A DNA stretch of 64,000 nucleotides from Burkholderiales bacterium (GTDB lineage Bacteria > Pseudomonadota > Gammaproteobacteria > Burkholderiales > Burkholderiaceae_C): assembly GCA_016213325.1 (NCBI GenBank), contig JACRAY010000010.1, positions 1-64,000 of the forward strand. Direction: 5' to 3'. A program made the position numbers and the translations under genes. This document shows, one piece after another, positions 1 to 10,562 of the stretch (position 1 is its first letter; every line of letters starts with the position of its first letter). The notes under the pieces were generated by a model. That model saw only the letters and a program-made list of their open reading frames with translations. It had not been told where the DNA came from and ran no database searches.

Positions 1-575
<575 letters not shown>

Positions 576-770
576 GATCTTGAATTTTGCTCATAGGAAT
601 CGAAGTGAACTTCACTTCTTTTCGTAGAGCGTTTGATTTGTTCTGTTGAACTTGGCAATCGCCATCAAACGCCCACGCTTATCGGCTGTATATTTTTAAC
701 GAACCTGCCGGCTGGTGGGGCGTTGCGCCTTCCCTTTCAGCTGCTTTCGCTGCGATCAGCGAAGCCTTGA
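576..770 (-). other. rrn leader (pre-16S 5' spacer)
   Basis: Transcribed spacer between the proximal rRNA promoter and the mature 16S 5' end. Read on the minus strand it contains the block TACAGCCGATAAGCGTGGGCGTTTGATG, typical of beta-proteobacterial 16S leaders as far as I recall, downstream of a boxA-like element. A near-perfect palindrome (GAAGTGAA-C-TTCACTTC, 602-618) lies just before the mature end and may form part of the processing stem. No protein-coding gene is credible here; the ORF track entries are shadows. Confidence 0.75.
691..704 (-). promoter_or_regulatory. boxA-like antitermination element of rrn leader
   Basis: The minus strand reads GTTCGTTAAAAATA, resembling the boxA core (GCTCTTTAACA) of rRNA leaders that loads the Nus antitermination complex. 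It sits between the proximal promoter and 16S, as expected. Assigned by similarity and position only. Confidence 0.5.
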
Positions 771-800
771 ATTATCGCAGTTTTTTAGAAGACCTGTCAA
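771..800 (-). promoter_or_regulatory. rrn promoter P1 (proximal to 16S)
   Basis: The minus strand reads TTGACA (795-800), an 18-nt spacer and GATAAT (771-776) preceded by TGC, i.e. a perfect -35 and an extended -10. It points at the 16S gene about 195 bp downstream. This is the best-preserved of three related copies in this region. Confidence 0.8.
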
Positions 801-869
801 CTTCTGGGGTTTCTACCGATTCGCTGCGTCGCTGTTTAGTGCTTCGCGTCGTTTTCAGCAGAGCCTTGA

Positions 870-899
870 ATTCTATACCAGTTTTTTCCACCTGGTCAA
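870..899 (-). promoter_or_regulatory. rrn promoter P2 (middle copy)
   Basis: The minus strand reads TTGACC (894-899) with TAGAAT (870-875, 18-nt spacer) or TATAGA (872-877, 16-nt spacer). The surrounding 45 bp align with P1 (GAGCCTTGAATT...CAGTTTTTT...GGTCAAC on the plus strand), so this is a diverged duplicate of P1. Confidence 0.7.
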
Positions 900-988
900 C
901 TCAAGGCACCTTTTTTGCCCCTTCCGTTGTTGCCTGCCGCACCTGGCGCTTTCGCGTTCGGCTGCTGCATTCATCAGCGGAGCCCAAG

Positions 989-1018
989 ACTATAACACCA
1001 TTTTTCGGGGCCCTGGCC
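989..1018 (-). promoter_or_regulatory. Degenerate third rrn promoter-like repeat (P3)
   Basis: The minus strand has a good -10 (TATAGT, 989-994) followed by CTTGGGCTCCGCTGATG, which parallels the discriminator and start regions of P1 and P2. The A-run spacer (CCCCGAAAAATGG) is also preserved. The -35 position reads GGCCAG rather than TTGACA, so activity is doubtful. It lies just downstream of the molybdenum hydroxylase gene. Confidence 0.4.
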
Positions 1019-1044
1019 GGGGGTGCGGATCTTTCAGGATTCGG

Positions 1045-3318
1045 TCAGGCAGCCAACGGCAGCGTGCGATGCCGCTGGCCCGTCAGTGCAAACAACGCGT
1101 TCGCGACCGCCGGTGCCAGTGGCGGCACGCCGGGCTCGCCCACGCCGCCCGGCGCACGCTGGCTCGGCACGATCCATGTGTGCACCTGCGGGGCCGCTGC
1201 CAGACGGACCAGCGGATAGCCGGGGAAGTTCCCCTGCTGCACCACGCCGTCCAGCACTTCGATGCGGCCGTGCAGGGCCGCCGAGAGCGCGAACACCACC
1301 GAGCTTTCCATCTGCTGGGCCACGATCATCGGGTTCACCACCACGCCGCAATCGATCGCACAGTCGACCCGATGCACCCTGGGGCGGCCGCTCTCCAGGG
1401 ACACCTCGGCCACTTGCACAACGATGCTGCCGAACGACTCCTGCAGCGCCACGCCGCGCGCGCGGCCCGCGGGCAGCGGGCCGCCCCAAGCCGACTTGGC
1501 CGCGGCCAGCTCCAGCACCGCCAGGTGCCGCGGCGCCTCGGCCAGCAGTTGCCGCCGGAGAGCCACCGGGTCGATGCCATTGGCGGCCGCCAGCTCATCG
1601 ATGAAGCTCTCCGAGAAGAAGGCGTTGTGCGAGTGCCCGACCGAGCGCCAGTACCCCACGGGCAGGCCCGAGTCGGTTGCCACGTGGCTCATCCGCTGGT
1701 GCGCGATGCCATAGGGCAGGTCGAACAGGCCTTCGGCTGCCGTCTTGTCCGGCATGCCACCGAGCGCTGTGAGTTCCGGCAGTGCACGCCGCAGGTACCC
1801 CGGCGTGATGGCATCGCCTGCCGAGCGAATCTGCAGCCCCACCAAGCGGCCCTTGCCGTCCAGCGCTCCGCGCAATTGCGCCACCTGCATCGGCCGGTAG
1901 TAGTCGTGCGTCATGTCCTGCTCGCGCGGCCAGATGAGCTGCACCGGTGCCCCGCCGCAGTCCATTGCCACGCGCACGGCGAAGGCCGCGTAGTCCACCT
2001 CGAGCCGGCGCCCGAAACCGCCACCGAGCAGCGTGACGTGCACCTTGACGTTCCCGGGCGGCACGCCGGCGATGCGCGCCGCCACCGCGCGGCACATTTG
2101 CGGCACCTGGGTCGGCACCCAAAGCTCCACCTGGCCGCCATCCACGCGCGCCGTGCAGTTCATCGGCTCCATCGTGGCGTGCGCCAGGTAGGGGGCGCTG
2201 TACCAGGCCTCGAGCACGCGCGCCGCGCTGCGCTCCGCTTCCTCGACTGCGCCTTGCCGGTGGAACACCGTCGCCGGGCCGGCCGTCACAGCCTCATGCA
2301 GGGCGGCAGCGATGCGCCGCGTGTCCGGCAAGGCGCCCGGCCGCGCGCCCCACACCACCTCCACCTTCCGGGCCGCTTCATCCGCCTGCCAGTAGCCATC
2401 GGCCACCACTGCGAACCCGGCCGTGGAGCCGGCGTAAGCAGGCAGCATCACGATGCGCTCGACGCCCGGCATCGCCAAGGCGGCAGCGGCATCGATGCGC
2501 GCAGGCGAACCACCGAGCACGGGTGCCAGCCGGAGCACGGCCACCTTCATGCCGGGCAGGCGCACGTCGATCCCATACCGCGCCGAGCCGTCCACCTTGG
2601 CGGGCACGTCGAGCCTGGGCAAGGGCCGGCCGATCACCCGCCACTCTTTCGGGTTCTTCAGCCGCACGTCGCCCGGCGGTGTGCTGGCGGCAAAGCGCGC
2701 CAGCTCGCCATAGCCGGCGAATCGGCCCGAAGGATGCGAGACGACGCCGTCAGACACCCGCAGTTCCTGCAGCGGAAGCCGCCATTGCAGCGAGGCGGCG
2801 CCCAGCAGGGTCGCGCGCGCCGTCGCCGCTGCGGTGCGGATCACTTCCCACGTGTCGATCACGCTGCTCGAACCGCCGGTGGCGTTGATGCCGAGCTCAC
2901 GCCCGAGCTTGCCGGTGAGCCATTGCGACGCCCTCACGACCCGTCCGTAGCCGTCGGCCTGCTCTTCGTGCCTGGGGTGGATGAACGGCAGGCTGGCAAT
3001 GAACCGGTGCACGTTGCCATAGATCGCGTCGCTGCCGGCCTGCTCGACCTGCACGCTCGCGAGCGGCACGTCCAGCTCTTCAGCCGCCAGCATCGCCAGC
3101 GCGGTGTGCACGCCCTGCCCCATCTCGCTGCGCGGCATGGCCAGCACCACGCCGCCTTCGCGGGTGACCTTGATCCAGCCATTGAGCGCGAAGTCCGTTT
3201 CGCCGACCGGCCACAAGGCCGCCGAACCGATACGCGAGCGCTGCGGCATCACGCCCCAGCCCACCACCAGCGCGCCGGCCGCACCGGCAGCGGCCACTAG
3301 CCAGCCGCGCCGCCTCAC
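1045..3318 (-). CDS. Xanthine dehydrogenase-family molybdopterin-binding subunit (isoquinoline 1-oxidoreductase beta-like)
   Basis: Large catalytic subunit (757 aa) of a molybdenum hydroxylase that inserts water-derived oxygen into N-heterocycles or aldehydes. The GTG start at 3318 overlaps the upstream gene's TGA (GTGA). The N-terminus [20 protein letters not shown] is a twin-arginine-type signal, as in IorB-like enzymes, implying Tat export with folded cofactor. The cofactor-contact motif GGGFGRR is near residue 430. The C-terminal GVGEPGV near residue 724 carries the glutamate expected as the catalytic base of the family. The ORF-track version (943 aa) reads back through the small subunit in another frame and is wrong. 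No FAD subunit, cytochrome or MoCo-insertion gene is adjacent, so the electron acceptor and substrate are unknown. The gene runs toward the rrn operon with no clear terminator. Confidence 0.9.
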   Translation of the reverse strand: MRRRGWLVAAAGAAGALVVGWGVMPQRSRIGSAALWPVGETDFALNGWIKVTREGGVVLAMPRSEMGQGVHTALAMLAAEELDVPLASVQVEQAGSDAIYGNVHRFIASLPFIHPRHEEQADGYGRVVRASQWLTGKLGRELGINATGGSSSVIDTWEVIRTAAATARATLLGAASLQWRLPLQELRVSDGVVSHPSGRFAGYGELARFAASTPPGDVRLKNPKEWRVIGRPLPRLDVPAKVDGSARYGIDVRLPGMKVAVLRLAPVLGGSPARIDAAAALAMPGVERIVMLPAYAGSTAGFAVVADGYWQADEAARKVEVVWGARPGALPDTRRIAAALHEAVTAGPATVFHRQGAVEEAERSAARVLEAWYSAPYLAHATMEPMNCTARVDGGQVELWVPTQVPQMCRAVAARIAGVPPGNVKVHVTLLGGGFGRRLEVDYAAFAVRVAMDCGGAPVQLIWPREQDMTHDYYRPMQVAQLRGALDGKGRLVGLQIRSAGDAITPGYLRRALPELTALGGMPDKTAAEGLFDLPYGIAHQRMSHVATDSGLPVGYWRSVGHSHNAFFSESFIDELAAANGIDPVALRRQLLAEAPRHLAVLELAAAKSAWGGPLPAGRARGVALQESFGSIVVQVAEVSLESGRPRVHRVDCAIDCGVVVNPMIVAQQMESSVVFALSAALHGRIEVLDGVVQQGNFPGYPLVRLAAAPQVHTWIVPSQRAPGGVGEPGVPPLAPAVANALFALTGQRHRTLPLAA

Positions 3319-3767
3319 GCCTTCACCCCGGCGGCCCGCTTGATGGCCGCGCGCACACGCTGGTAAGTGCCGCAGCGGCACAGGTTGGTCATCGCCTCGT
3401 CGATGTCGGCATCGGTCGGTTTGGGCTTCTTCTCCAGCAAGGCGGCCGCGGCCATGAGCATGCCGCTCTGGCAATAGCCGCACTGCGGTACCTGCTCGGC
3501 AATCCAGGCGGCCTGCAACGCGTGCGGCTTGCCGGGCGCGCCCAGCCCTTCGATGGTCTGGATGCGCTTGCCGGCCACGGCCGACACGGGCACGACGCAC
3601 GAACGCACCGCCTGAGCGTCGATGCGCACGGTGCAGGCGCCGCAGGCCGCAACGCCGCAGCCGAACTTCGTGCCGGTCATGCCCAGCACGTCGCGCAGCA
3701 CCCACAGCAGCGGCATCCGCCCGTCCACCTCGGCGTGCACGACCCGGCCGTTGACGTTCAGCTCCAC
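3315..3767 (-). CDS. (2Fe-2S)-binding small subunit of molybdenum hydroxylase (IorA-like)
   Basis: 150-aa electron-transfer subunit with two [2Fe-2S] clusters. The plant-ferredoxin-type motif CGVAACGAC begins near residue 37. The second cluster ligands are CGYC and CRCGTY in the C-terminal helical domain. The GTG start at 3767 ([10 protein letters not shown]) is chosen because it follows GGAGAGGG by a normal distance and gives the family-length N-terminus; the track's ATG at 3866 adds 33 unrelated residues. It is translationally coupled to the catalytic subunit by a 4-bp overlap. Together they form a two-component IorAB-type oxidoreductase. The divergent neighbour is uup, with about 98 bp between the starts. 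Confidence 0.92.
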   Translation of the reverse strand: MELNVNGRVVHAEVDGRMPLLWVLRDVLGMTGTKFGCGVAACGACTVRIDAQAVRSCVVPVSAVAGKRIQTIEGLGAPGKPHALQAAWIAEQVPQCGYCQSGMLMAAAALLEKKPKPTDADIDEAMTNLCRCGTYQRVRAAIKRAAGVKA

Positions 3768-3865
3768 GTGGTTCCCTCTCCTCGACGGGAAAGCCACTAT
3801 AGCCAAGGCATCCGCGCCAAGCCGTTGCATTTGGTACGCCGGCGACCAGCGGACAATCCCCCCCA

Positions 3866-5734
<1,869 letters not shown>

Positions 5735-5806
5735 CCTGCGTCCTGCACCGACTGCCGGGTACCGCCGACCTTGCCGCCTCGGCCGCGCGGCGAGAGTGTC
5801 GACACC

Positions 5807-7450
5807 ATGCGCACCGCCCACCCCCTCGCCGCCTTCTGGCGCTGGCTGCTGGTCGCAGCCTTCCTTGGCGGGGCCGGCGGTTGCGCCGGTTTGCCGGCCA
5901 ACACGCAACGCACGGCCAGCACGGCCTTCGGGCAGCCCGAAGCCACGGCCCTCGGCCGACTCGTGCAGGCGCGCCGCGCGCAGGTGCAGGCACGCAGCGA
6001 CTCGGCCTTCAAGCTCATCGACAGCGTCGACCTCGCCTACTCGAGCCGGCTCGCGCTGGTCGAGCAGGCCGAGAGGTCGCTCGACCTGCAGTACTACGCC
6101 ATCCACGCCGATGCCAGCACCGAAACGCTGCTGCAGGCGATCCGCGCTGCGGCGCGGCGCGGCGTGCGGGTGCGCATCCTGCTGGACGACTTCAACTCGG
6201 TGGGCGAGGACGCGCAGGTGCTGCGCCTGGCCTTCGAGCGCAACATCGAAGTGCGCCTGTTCAATCCGCTGCCGGGTCCGCGCAACAACCTGGCCGGCCG
6301 CGTGATCGCCTCGCTGCACGACATCCCGCGCATCCAGAAGCGCATGCACAACAAGCTCTTCATCGCCGACAACGCGTGGGGCATCACCGGCGGGCGCAAC
6401 CTGGGCGACCGCTTCTTCGGCACCGGCGACAAGATCAACTTCCTGGATCTCGACGTGATGGCCACGGGCAGCGTCGTGCGGGCGATGTCGGCCAGCTTCG
6501 ACCGCTTCTGGAACGACGAGCTGGCCTACCCGGTCCAGTCGTTGCTGGACCCGCAGGACCTGGACAAGCTGCGCGCGCTGCCGGGCGGCGGCGAGACGGC
6601 CGACGGATCGCGCGCCGCGCCGCACGCCGGCAGCGCGACGGCTCGCGACCCAGGCACGGTGCTGCCCACGATCACCGCCGACGAGGCGCGCGCCGCTCGC
6701 CGCTCGCCGCTCGACCTGGGCACCGTTGCGCTGGTGTGGGCGCCATCGGCATTCCTGGTGGACGAGCCGGGCAAGGTCGCACCGGGGGACGACGAGGCCG
6801 ACGCGGGCGAGACCGTCGTCGACGGGCTGCTGTCGCTGATGCAGGCCGCGCAGCGCGAAGTGCTGATCGTGTCGCCCTACGTGGTGCCCGGCCCCCGCAT
6901 GATGCAGGTCTACCGGCAGCTGCGCGAGCGCGGCGTGCGCGTGCGCATGCTGACCAACTCGATGGCGTCCAACGACGCGCCAGCCGCCCACGCCGGCTAC
7001 CTGCGCTACCGCAAGGACCTGTTGGCTGCCGGCGTGGAGCTGCACGAGATGCGCGCCGACCCGCAAGCGGTGCAAGTCTTGTCGGGCAGCGGCGTGGCAG
7101 GCTCGAAATCCGCGAAGTCGCGCGCCAGCCTGCACACCAAGGCCGTGATCATCGACGGGCGGCTCGCCGTGATCGGCTCGATGAACCTGGACCTGCGGTC
7201 GCAGAAGCAGAACAGCGAGGCGGCGCTCGTGATCCGCAGTGCCGCGCTGTGCTCGGAGGTGGCGCGCGATGTCGAGGCCACGCTCGCATCGGCCGCCTAC
7301 CGGCTCGAGCTGCAGCCCGGCGGCCAGCTCGCCTGGCGTGCACCCCCGGGGGCTCCGTTCAAGGACGGGCGTAACGAGCCGGGAGCCGGCGCCAAGGCGC
7401 GGCTGGTGGTCGGGCTGCTCGGCCCGTTCGCACCGGAAGAGATGCTCTGA
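5807..7450 (+). CDS. Phospholipase D-family protein (cardiolipin synthase C/YmdC-like)
   Basis: 547-aa protein with two HKD phosphatidyltransferase motifs, HNKLFIADNAWGITGGRN (near 180) and HTKAVIIDGRLAVIGSMN (near 442), which together form one active site. Family members make cardiolipin or transfer phosphatidyl groups. The ATG at 5807 is preferred over the track's 5771 because it starts directly at a signal sequence (MRTAHPLAAFWRWLLVAAF). The following LGGAGGC could be a weak lipobox, so membrane anchoring is possible but unproven. A variable low-complexity stretch separates the two halves. The gene ends 3 bp from the convergent MocR gene. Confidence 0.88.
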   Translation: MRTAHPLAAFWRWLLVAAFLGGAGGCAGLPANTQRTASTAFGQPEATALGRLVQARRAQVQARSDSAFKLIDSVDLAYSSRLALVEQAERSLDLQYYAIHADASTETLLQAIRAAARRGVRVRILLDDFNSVGEDAQVLRLAFERNIEVRLFNPLPGPRNNLAGRVIASLHDIPRIQKRMHNKLFIADNAWGITGGRNLGDRFFGTGDKINFLDLDVMATGSVVRAMSASFDRFWNDELAYPVQSLLDPQDLDKLRALPGGGETADGSRAAPHAGSATARDPGTVLPTITADEARAARRSPLDLGTVALVWAPSAFLVDEPGKVAPGDDEADAGETVVDGLLSLMQAAQREVLIVSPYVVPGPRMMQVYRQLRERGVRVRMLTNSMASNDAPAAHAGYLRYRKDLLAAGVELHEMRADPQAVQVLSGSGVAGSKSAKSRASLHTKAVIIDGRLAVIGSMNLDLRSQKQNSEAALVIRSAALCSEVARDVEATLASAAYRLELQPGGQLAWRAPPGAPFKDGRNEPGAGAKARLVVGLLGPFAPEEML

Positions 7451-7453
7451 GCT

Positions 7454-8899
7454 TCAGAGCTGCTTCACGATCTCCGAGTACTTCTTCCAGAACGCCGCAT
7501 CCTGCGTGGTCGCGAAATTGATGCGCATCAGTGTGCTGGGACTGCGCTCGGCATGGAACAGCGCACCGGGCGCCAGCAGGTAGCCTTCGTCCAGCATGCG
7601 CTGCGCCAGCGTGTCGGTGTCCACGCCGGTGTCGACCCAGCCGAACAGCCCGGCCGGCTCTGCCACGAAACGGCAGCCTGCGTGGGTGGCCAGCTTCACG
7701 CTGCGCCCGCGCGCCACGTCCAGCCGCGTGCGGATGCGCTCGGCGTGGCGGCGCAACTGGCCCTGTTCGATGCACAGGGCCAGCGCTTTCTCCAGCAGCG
7801 CCGGCGTCGTCAGGGTGGCGAGCAGCTTGGTGTCCAGCAGCTGTTCGACCAGGGCGCTGGGCGCGGCCAGGAAGCCGATGCGCCAGTTGGGCGCCAGGAT
7901 CTTCGCGAAGCCGCTCACGTAGATGGTGCGCTGCAGGCCGTCCAGCGCGCACAGGCGTGGCGCGTGCTCCGGCGCCAGGTGGCTGTAGGTGTCGTCCTCG
8001 ACGATGTGGAAGTCGTACTGGTTCGCCAGCTGCAGCACGCGGTGCGCGCTGCCCGGTGTCAGGCAGTAGCTGGTGGGGTTGTGGAACACGCTCACGCTCA
8101 CGTACAGCTTGGGCCGGTGCAGCTCGCAGTAGCGTGCCATCACCTCCAGGTCGGGCCCGTCGGCGCGGCGCGGCACCGGCAGCAGCCGCATGCCCAGCGC
8201 GTTGAGCCGCGCGAATTCGACGGCCCAGCCGGGCTCTTCCACCATCACCGGGTCACCGGGGCGTAGCAGCGTGCGGCTCACGATATCGAGCGCGTGCGTG
8301 GCGCCGACTGACGTGATGATCTGATCGGCCGTGGCCGGTACGTTGAGTGCTGCAAGCTTGTTGGCAAGCGCCCGGCGCAGGCCGGTGTCGCCCATCGGTT
8401 CGCCATACTGCAGCGAGAAGTCCTGCAGCGCCCGCGTGCCCGTCACCTTGCGCACGGCAGCCGGCATGAAGGTGGACTCCAGCCACTCGGGCGGGAACAC
8501 GCCCATGCCCGGTTGCGGCTTGTTGCTGACTTTGTGGAACATGCCGCGGATCAGCGAGGTGGCGTTCAGCGGCGCCGGCCCGCGCCGCGCGGCCAGCCGC
8601 CAGTCCGCAGGGTCGGCCGGCTGCGAACCCCTGGCGTCGGGCGGAGGCGGTTCGTCGCGCCGCACCGAGGGCGCCTCGCGCACGAAGAAACCGCGGTTCT
8701 TGCGCGCTTCGACCAGTCCCTGCGCGAGCAGCTGGTCGTAAGCCGCCACCACCGTCGCCGGGCTCACGCCATGCTGCAACGCGCATTGACGCACCGAAGG
8801 CAGCCGCGAGCCGGGTGCCATGAGCCGGCTGCGGATGCGCTCGCCGAAACGGTCGGCCAGCTGCTCGGTGAGCGAACGCGTCGATGTCCTCATCAGCAT
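7454..8899 (-). CDS. MocR/PdxR-type GntR regulator with aminotransferase domain
   Basis: 481-aa PLP-dependent transcription regulator. The N-terminal GntR winged helix (LTEQLADRFGERIRSRL, then SVRQCALQHGVSPATV) is followed by a linker at about 85-125. A fold-type I aminotransferase domain has the PLP lysine in GFAKILAPNWRIGF. Family members sense an amine or PLP aldimine and control a neighbouring gene. The start at 8899 (MLMRTSTRSL) is favoured; the track's 8947 adds residues overlapping the promoter region, and 8893 is also possible. It is divergent from the LysE exporter, with three direct repeats between them, so it very likely controls that operon. Confidence 0.9.
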   Translation of the reverse strand: MLMRTSTRSLTEQLADRFGERIRSRLMAPGSRLPSVRQCALQHGVSPATVVAAYDQLLAQGLVEARKNRGFFVREAPSVRRDEPPPPDARGSQPADPADWRLAARRGPAPLNATSLIRGMFHKVSNKPQPGMGVFPPEWLESTFMPAAVRKVTGTRALQDFSLQYGEPMGDTGLRRALANKLAALNVPATADQIITSVGATHALDIVSRTLLRPGDPVMVEEPGWAVEFARLNALGMRLLPVPRRADGPDLEVMARYCELHRPKLYVSVSVFHNPTSYCLTPGSAHRVLQLANQYDFHIVEDDTYSHLAPEHAPRLCALDGLQRTIYVSGFAKILAPNWRIGFLAAPSALVEQLLDTKLLATLTTPALLEKALALCIEQGQLRRHAERIRTRLDVARGRSVKLATHAGCRFVAEPAGLFGWVDTGVDTDTLAQRMLDEGYLLAPGALFHAERSPSTLMRINFATTQDAAFWKKYSEIVKQL

Positions 8900-8948
8900 G
8901 TCTGGGGCTTTCCGTGTATCGCCGAATCCGGCGGTACAGATGTCCAAC

Positions 8949-8980
8949 TGATATGGGCAACTGTACTGGTTGTGTATTGG
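8949..8980. promoter_or_regulatory. Candidate MocR operator: three direct repeats
   Basis: Three related octamers lie in the same orientation: TGATATGG (8949-8956), TGTACTGG (8962-8969) and TGTATTGG (8973-8980), with 13- and 11-bp periods. Direct repeats on one face of the helix between a MocR gene and its divergent partner fit the known binding mode of MocR regulators. Binding is inferred, not shown. Confidence 0.5.
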
Positions 8981-9032
8981 TCTCCAAGACTACAGTCGTT
9001 CGGATGAGAGCGCAACCCCGGATCCCCCCGCG

Positions 9033-9647
9033 ATGAGCGCCGCCGAGCTGGCGGCGCTGCTGGCGTTCTGCACTGCGATGAGCTTCTCGCCGGGGCCGAA
9101 CACCACGCTGTCCACCGCACTGGCCGCCAACCTCGGCCTGAAGCGGGCCTTGCGCTTCTGCGTGGCCGTGCCCACCGGTTGGACGATGCTGATGGTGGCC
9201 AGTGGGCTCGGGCTCGGCTCGCTGGTGCTCGGCGTTCCGGCGTTGCGCTGGGCCGTGACACTGATCGGCGTCGCGTACATGCTGTGGCTGGCATGGCGCC
9301 TGAGCCGCGCGGGCGAATTGGCCGAGGTGGACCGCAGCCGGCTGGACATCGGCTTCTGGCAAGGCGTCGGGCTGCAGTTCCTGAACATCAAGGCGTGGTT
9401 GCTCGCGCTGACGCTCACGGCAGGCTGGGTGGTGAACGCCGGCGGCCAGCCGGCGGCCAACCCGGGCGAACGCCTCGCCATCATCTGCGCGGTGATGGTG
9501 CTGTTCGCCTTCGCGAGCAACTTCACCTATGCGCTGGCCGGTTCGCTGCTGCGCAACTGGCTGTCGCAAGGACGGCGGCTGCTGTGGTTCAACCGCTTGC
9601 TGGCCCTGGTGCTGGTGGCCACCGCGGCCTGGATGATGACGGTATGA
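9033..9647 (+). CDS. LysE/RhtB family amino-acid exporter
   Basis: 204-aa inner-membrane exporter with about six hydrophobic segments and the family signature FSPGPNTTLSTALAANLG near the N-terminus. Members export amino acids such as lysine, threonine or homoserine derivatives. The ATG at 9033 (MSAAELAALLAF) puts the first helix at the N-terminus, as in the family; the track's earlier start lies in the operator. First gene of the operon opposite the MocR regulator; its TGA overlaps the next ATG by 4 bp. Substrate unknown. Confidence 0.9.
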   Translation: MSAAELAALLAFCTAMSFSPGPNTTLSTALAANLGLKRALRFCVAVPTGWTMLMVASGLGLGSLVLGVPALRWAVTLIGVAYMLWLAWRLSRAGELAEVDRSRLDIGFWQGVGLQFLNIKAWLLALTLTAGWVVNAGGQPAANPGERLAIICAVMVLFAFASNFTYALAGSLLRNWLSQGRRLLWFNRLLALVLVATAAWMMTV

Positions 9648-10537
9648 AGCCGCAGGAGGCTCGCGGCCTGTGGCTGGGCCTGGCCGGCGTAGCGATCTTC
9701 GCGCTGACGCTGCCGATGACGCGCCTGGCCGTCGGCACGCCCGAAGCGCCGCAGATGTCGGGCGTGTTCATCGCGCTCGGCCGCGGCGCTGTTGCGGCGG
9801 CCCTGTCGGCCGCCTTCCTGCTCGCCACGCGCGCGCCCTGGCCGCGGCGCGAAGACTGGGGGCCCCTGGCCGTCACGTCCGCCGGCGTCGTGTTCGGTTT
9901 TCCCCTGCTGACCTCGGTGGCCATGCGCTACGTCGAGGCGGTGCACGCCAGCGTGATCGTCGGCGTGCTGCCGCTAGCCACCGCCGCCGCCGGCGCGTTG
10001 CTGCATCGGCAGCGCCCTTCGGCCGGCTTCTGGCTGTGCGCGGCTGCGGGCAGCATCCTCGTCGTCGGCTTTGCCCTGTCGAAGGCCGGCGCGGGAGCCG
10101 TGCCCCACGTCGCCGACCTGCTGCTGCTGGCCGCCATGCTGTGCGCCGCTGTCGGCTACGCCTGGGGCGCGCGCCTGTCGCAACGCATGGCCGCCGAGCA
10201 CGTGATCTGCTGGGCGCTGGTGCTGGCCCTGCCGCTCACGCTGCCGCTGGCATGGGCCACGCGCCCGCAAGCGCCGGTGGACGCCGCGGCGTGGTGGGGC
10301 TTCGGCTACGTGGCGGTGTTCTCGATGTGGCTCGGCTTCTTCGCCTGGTATCGCGCCCTGGCACTGGGTGGCACCGTGCGCGTGAGCCAGGTGCAACTGG
10401 TGCAACCCTTCCTCAGCATGCTGTTCGCCGTGCCGCTGCTCGGCGAGAGCCTCGATGCCCTGACCCTTGCCTTCGCGCTGGCGGTGATCGCCACCGTGTT
10501 CCTCGGCCGCCGCATGCCGGTGCGTGCCGCGGCCTGA
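9644..10537 (+). CDS. EamA/DMT family transporter
   Basis: 297-aa integral membrane protein with two EamA repeats of about five helices each, built from Ala/Leu/Val-rich segments with a short basic loop between halves. DMT exporters move amino acids or other small metabolites out of the cell. The start at 9644 overlaps the lysE-like stop (ATGA). The track's 9179 start is a read-through in the lysE shadow frame. Two different exporters back to back suggest that overflow or toxicity of the pathway intermediate matters. Followed 22 bp later by the aminotransferase, with the purine-rich GAGAGAGAC as ribosome site. Confidence 0.88.
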   Translation: MKPQEARGLWLGLAGVAIFALTLPMTRLAVGTPEAPQMSGVFIALGRGAVAAALSAAFLLATRAPWPRREDWGPLAVTSAGVVFGFPLLTSVAMRYVEAVHASVIVGVLPLATAAAGALLHRQRPSAGFWLCAAAGSILVVGFALSKAGAGAVPHVADLLLLAAMLCAAVGYAWGARLSQRMAAEHVICWALVLALPLTLPLAWATRPQAPVDAAAWWGFGYVAVFSMWLGFFAWYRALALGGTVRVSQVQLVQPFLSMLFAVPLLGESLDALTLAFALAVIATVFLGRRMPVRAAA

Positions 10538-10562
10538 CCCCGTTTAACCGAGAGAGAGACCG

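Noticed and set aside
715-3300. 861-aa ORF on the plus strand (and others up to 193 aa nearby)
   Set aside because: Arg/His-rich shadow of the molybdenum hydroxylase genes on the opposite strand; no domain and implausible composition.
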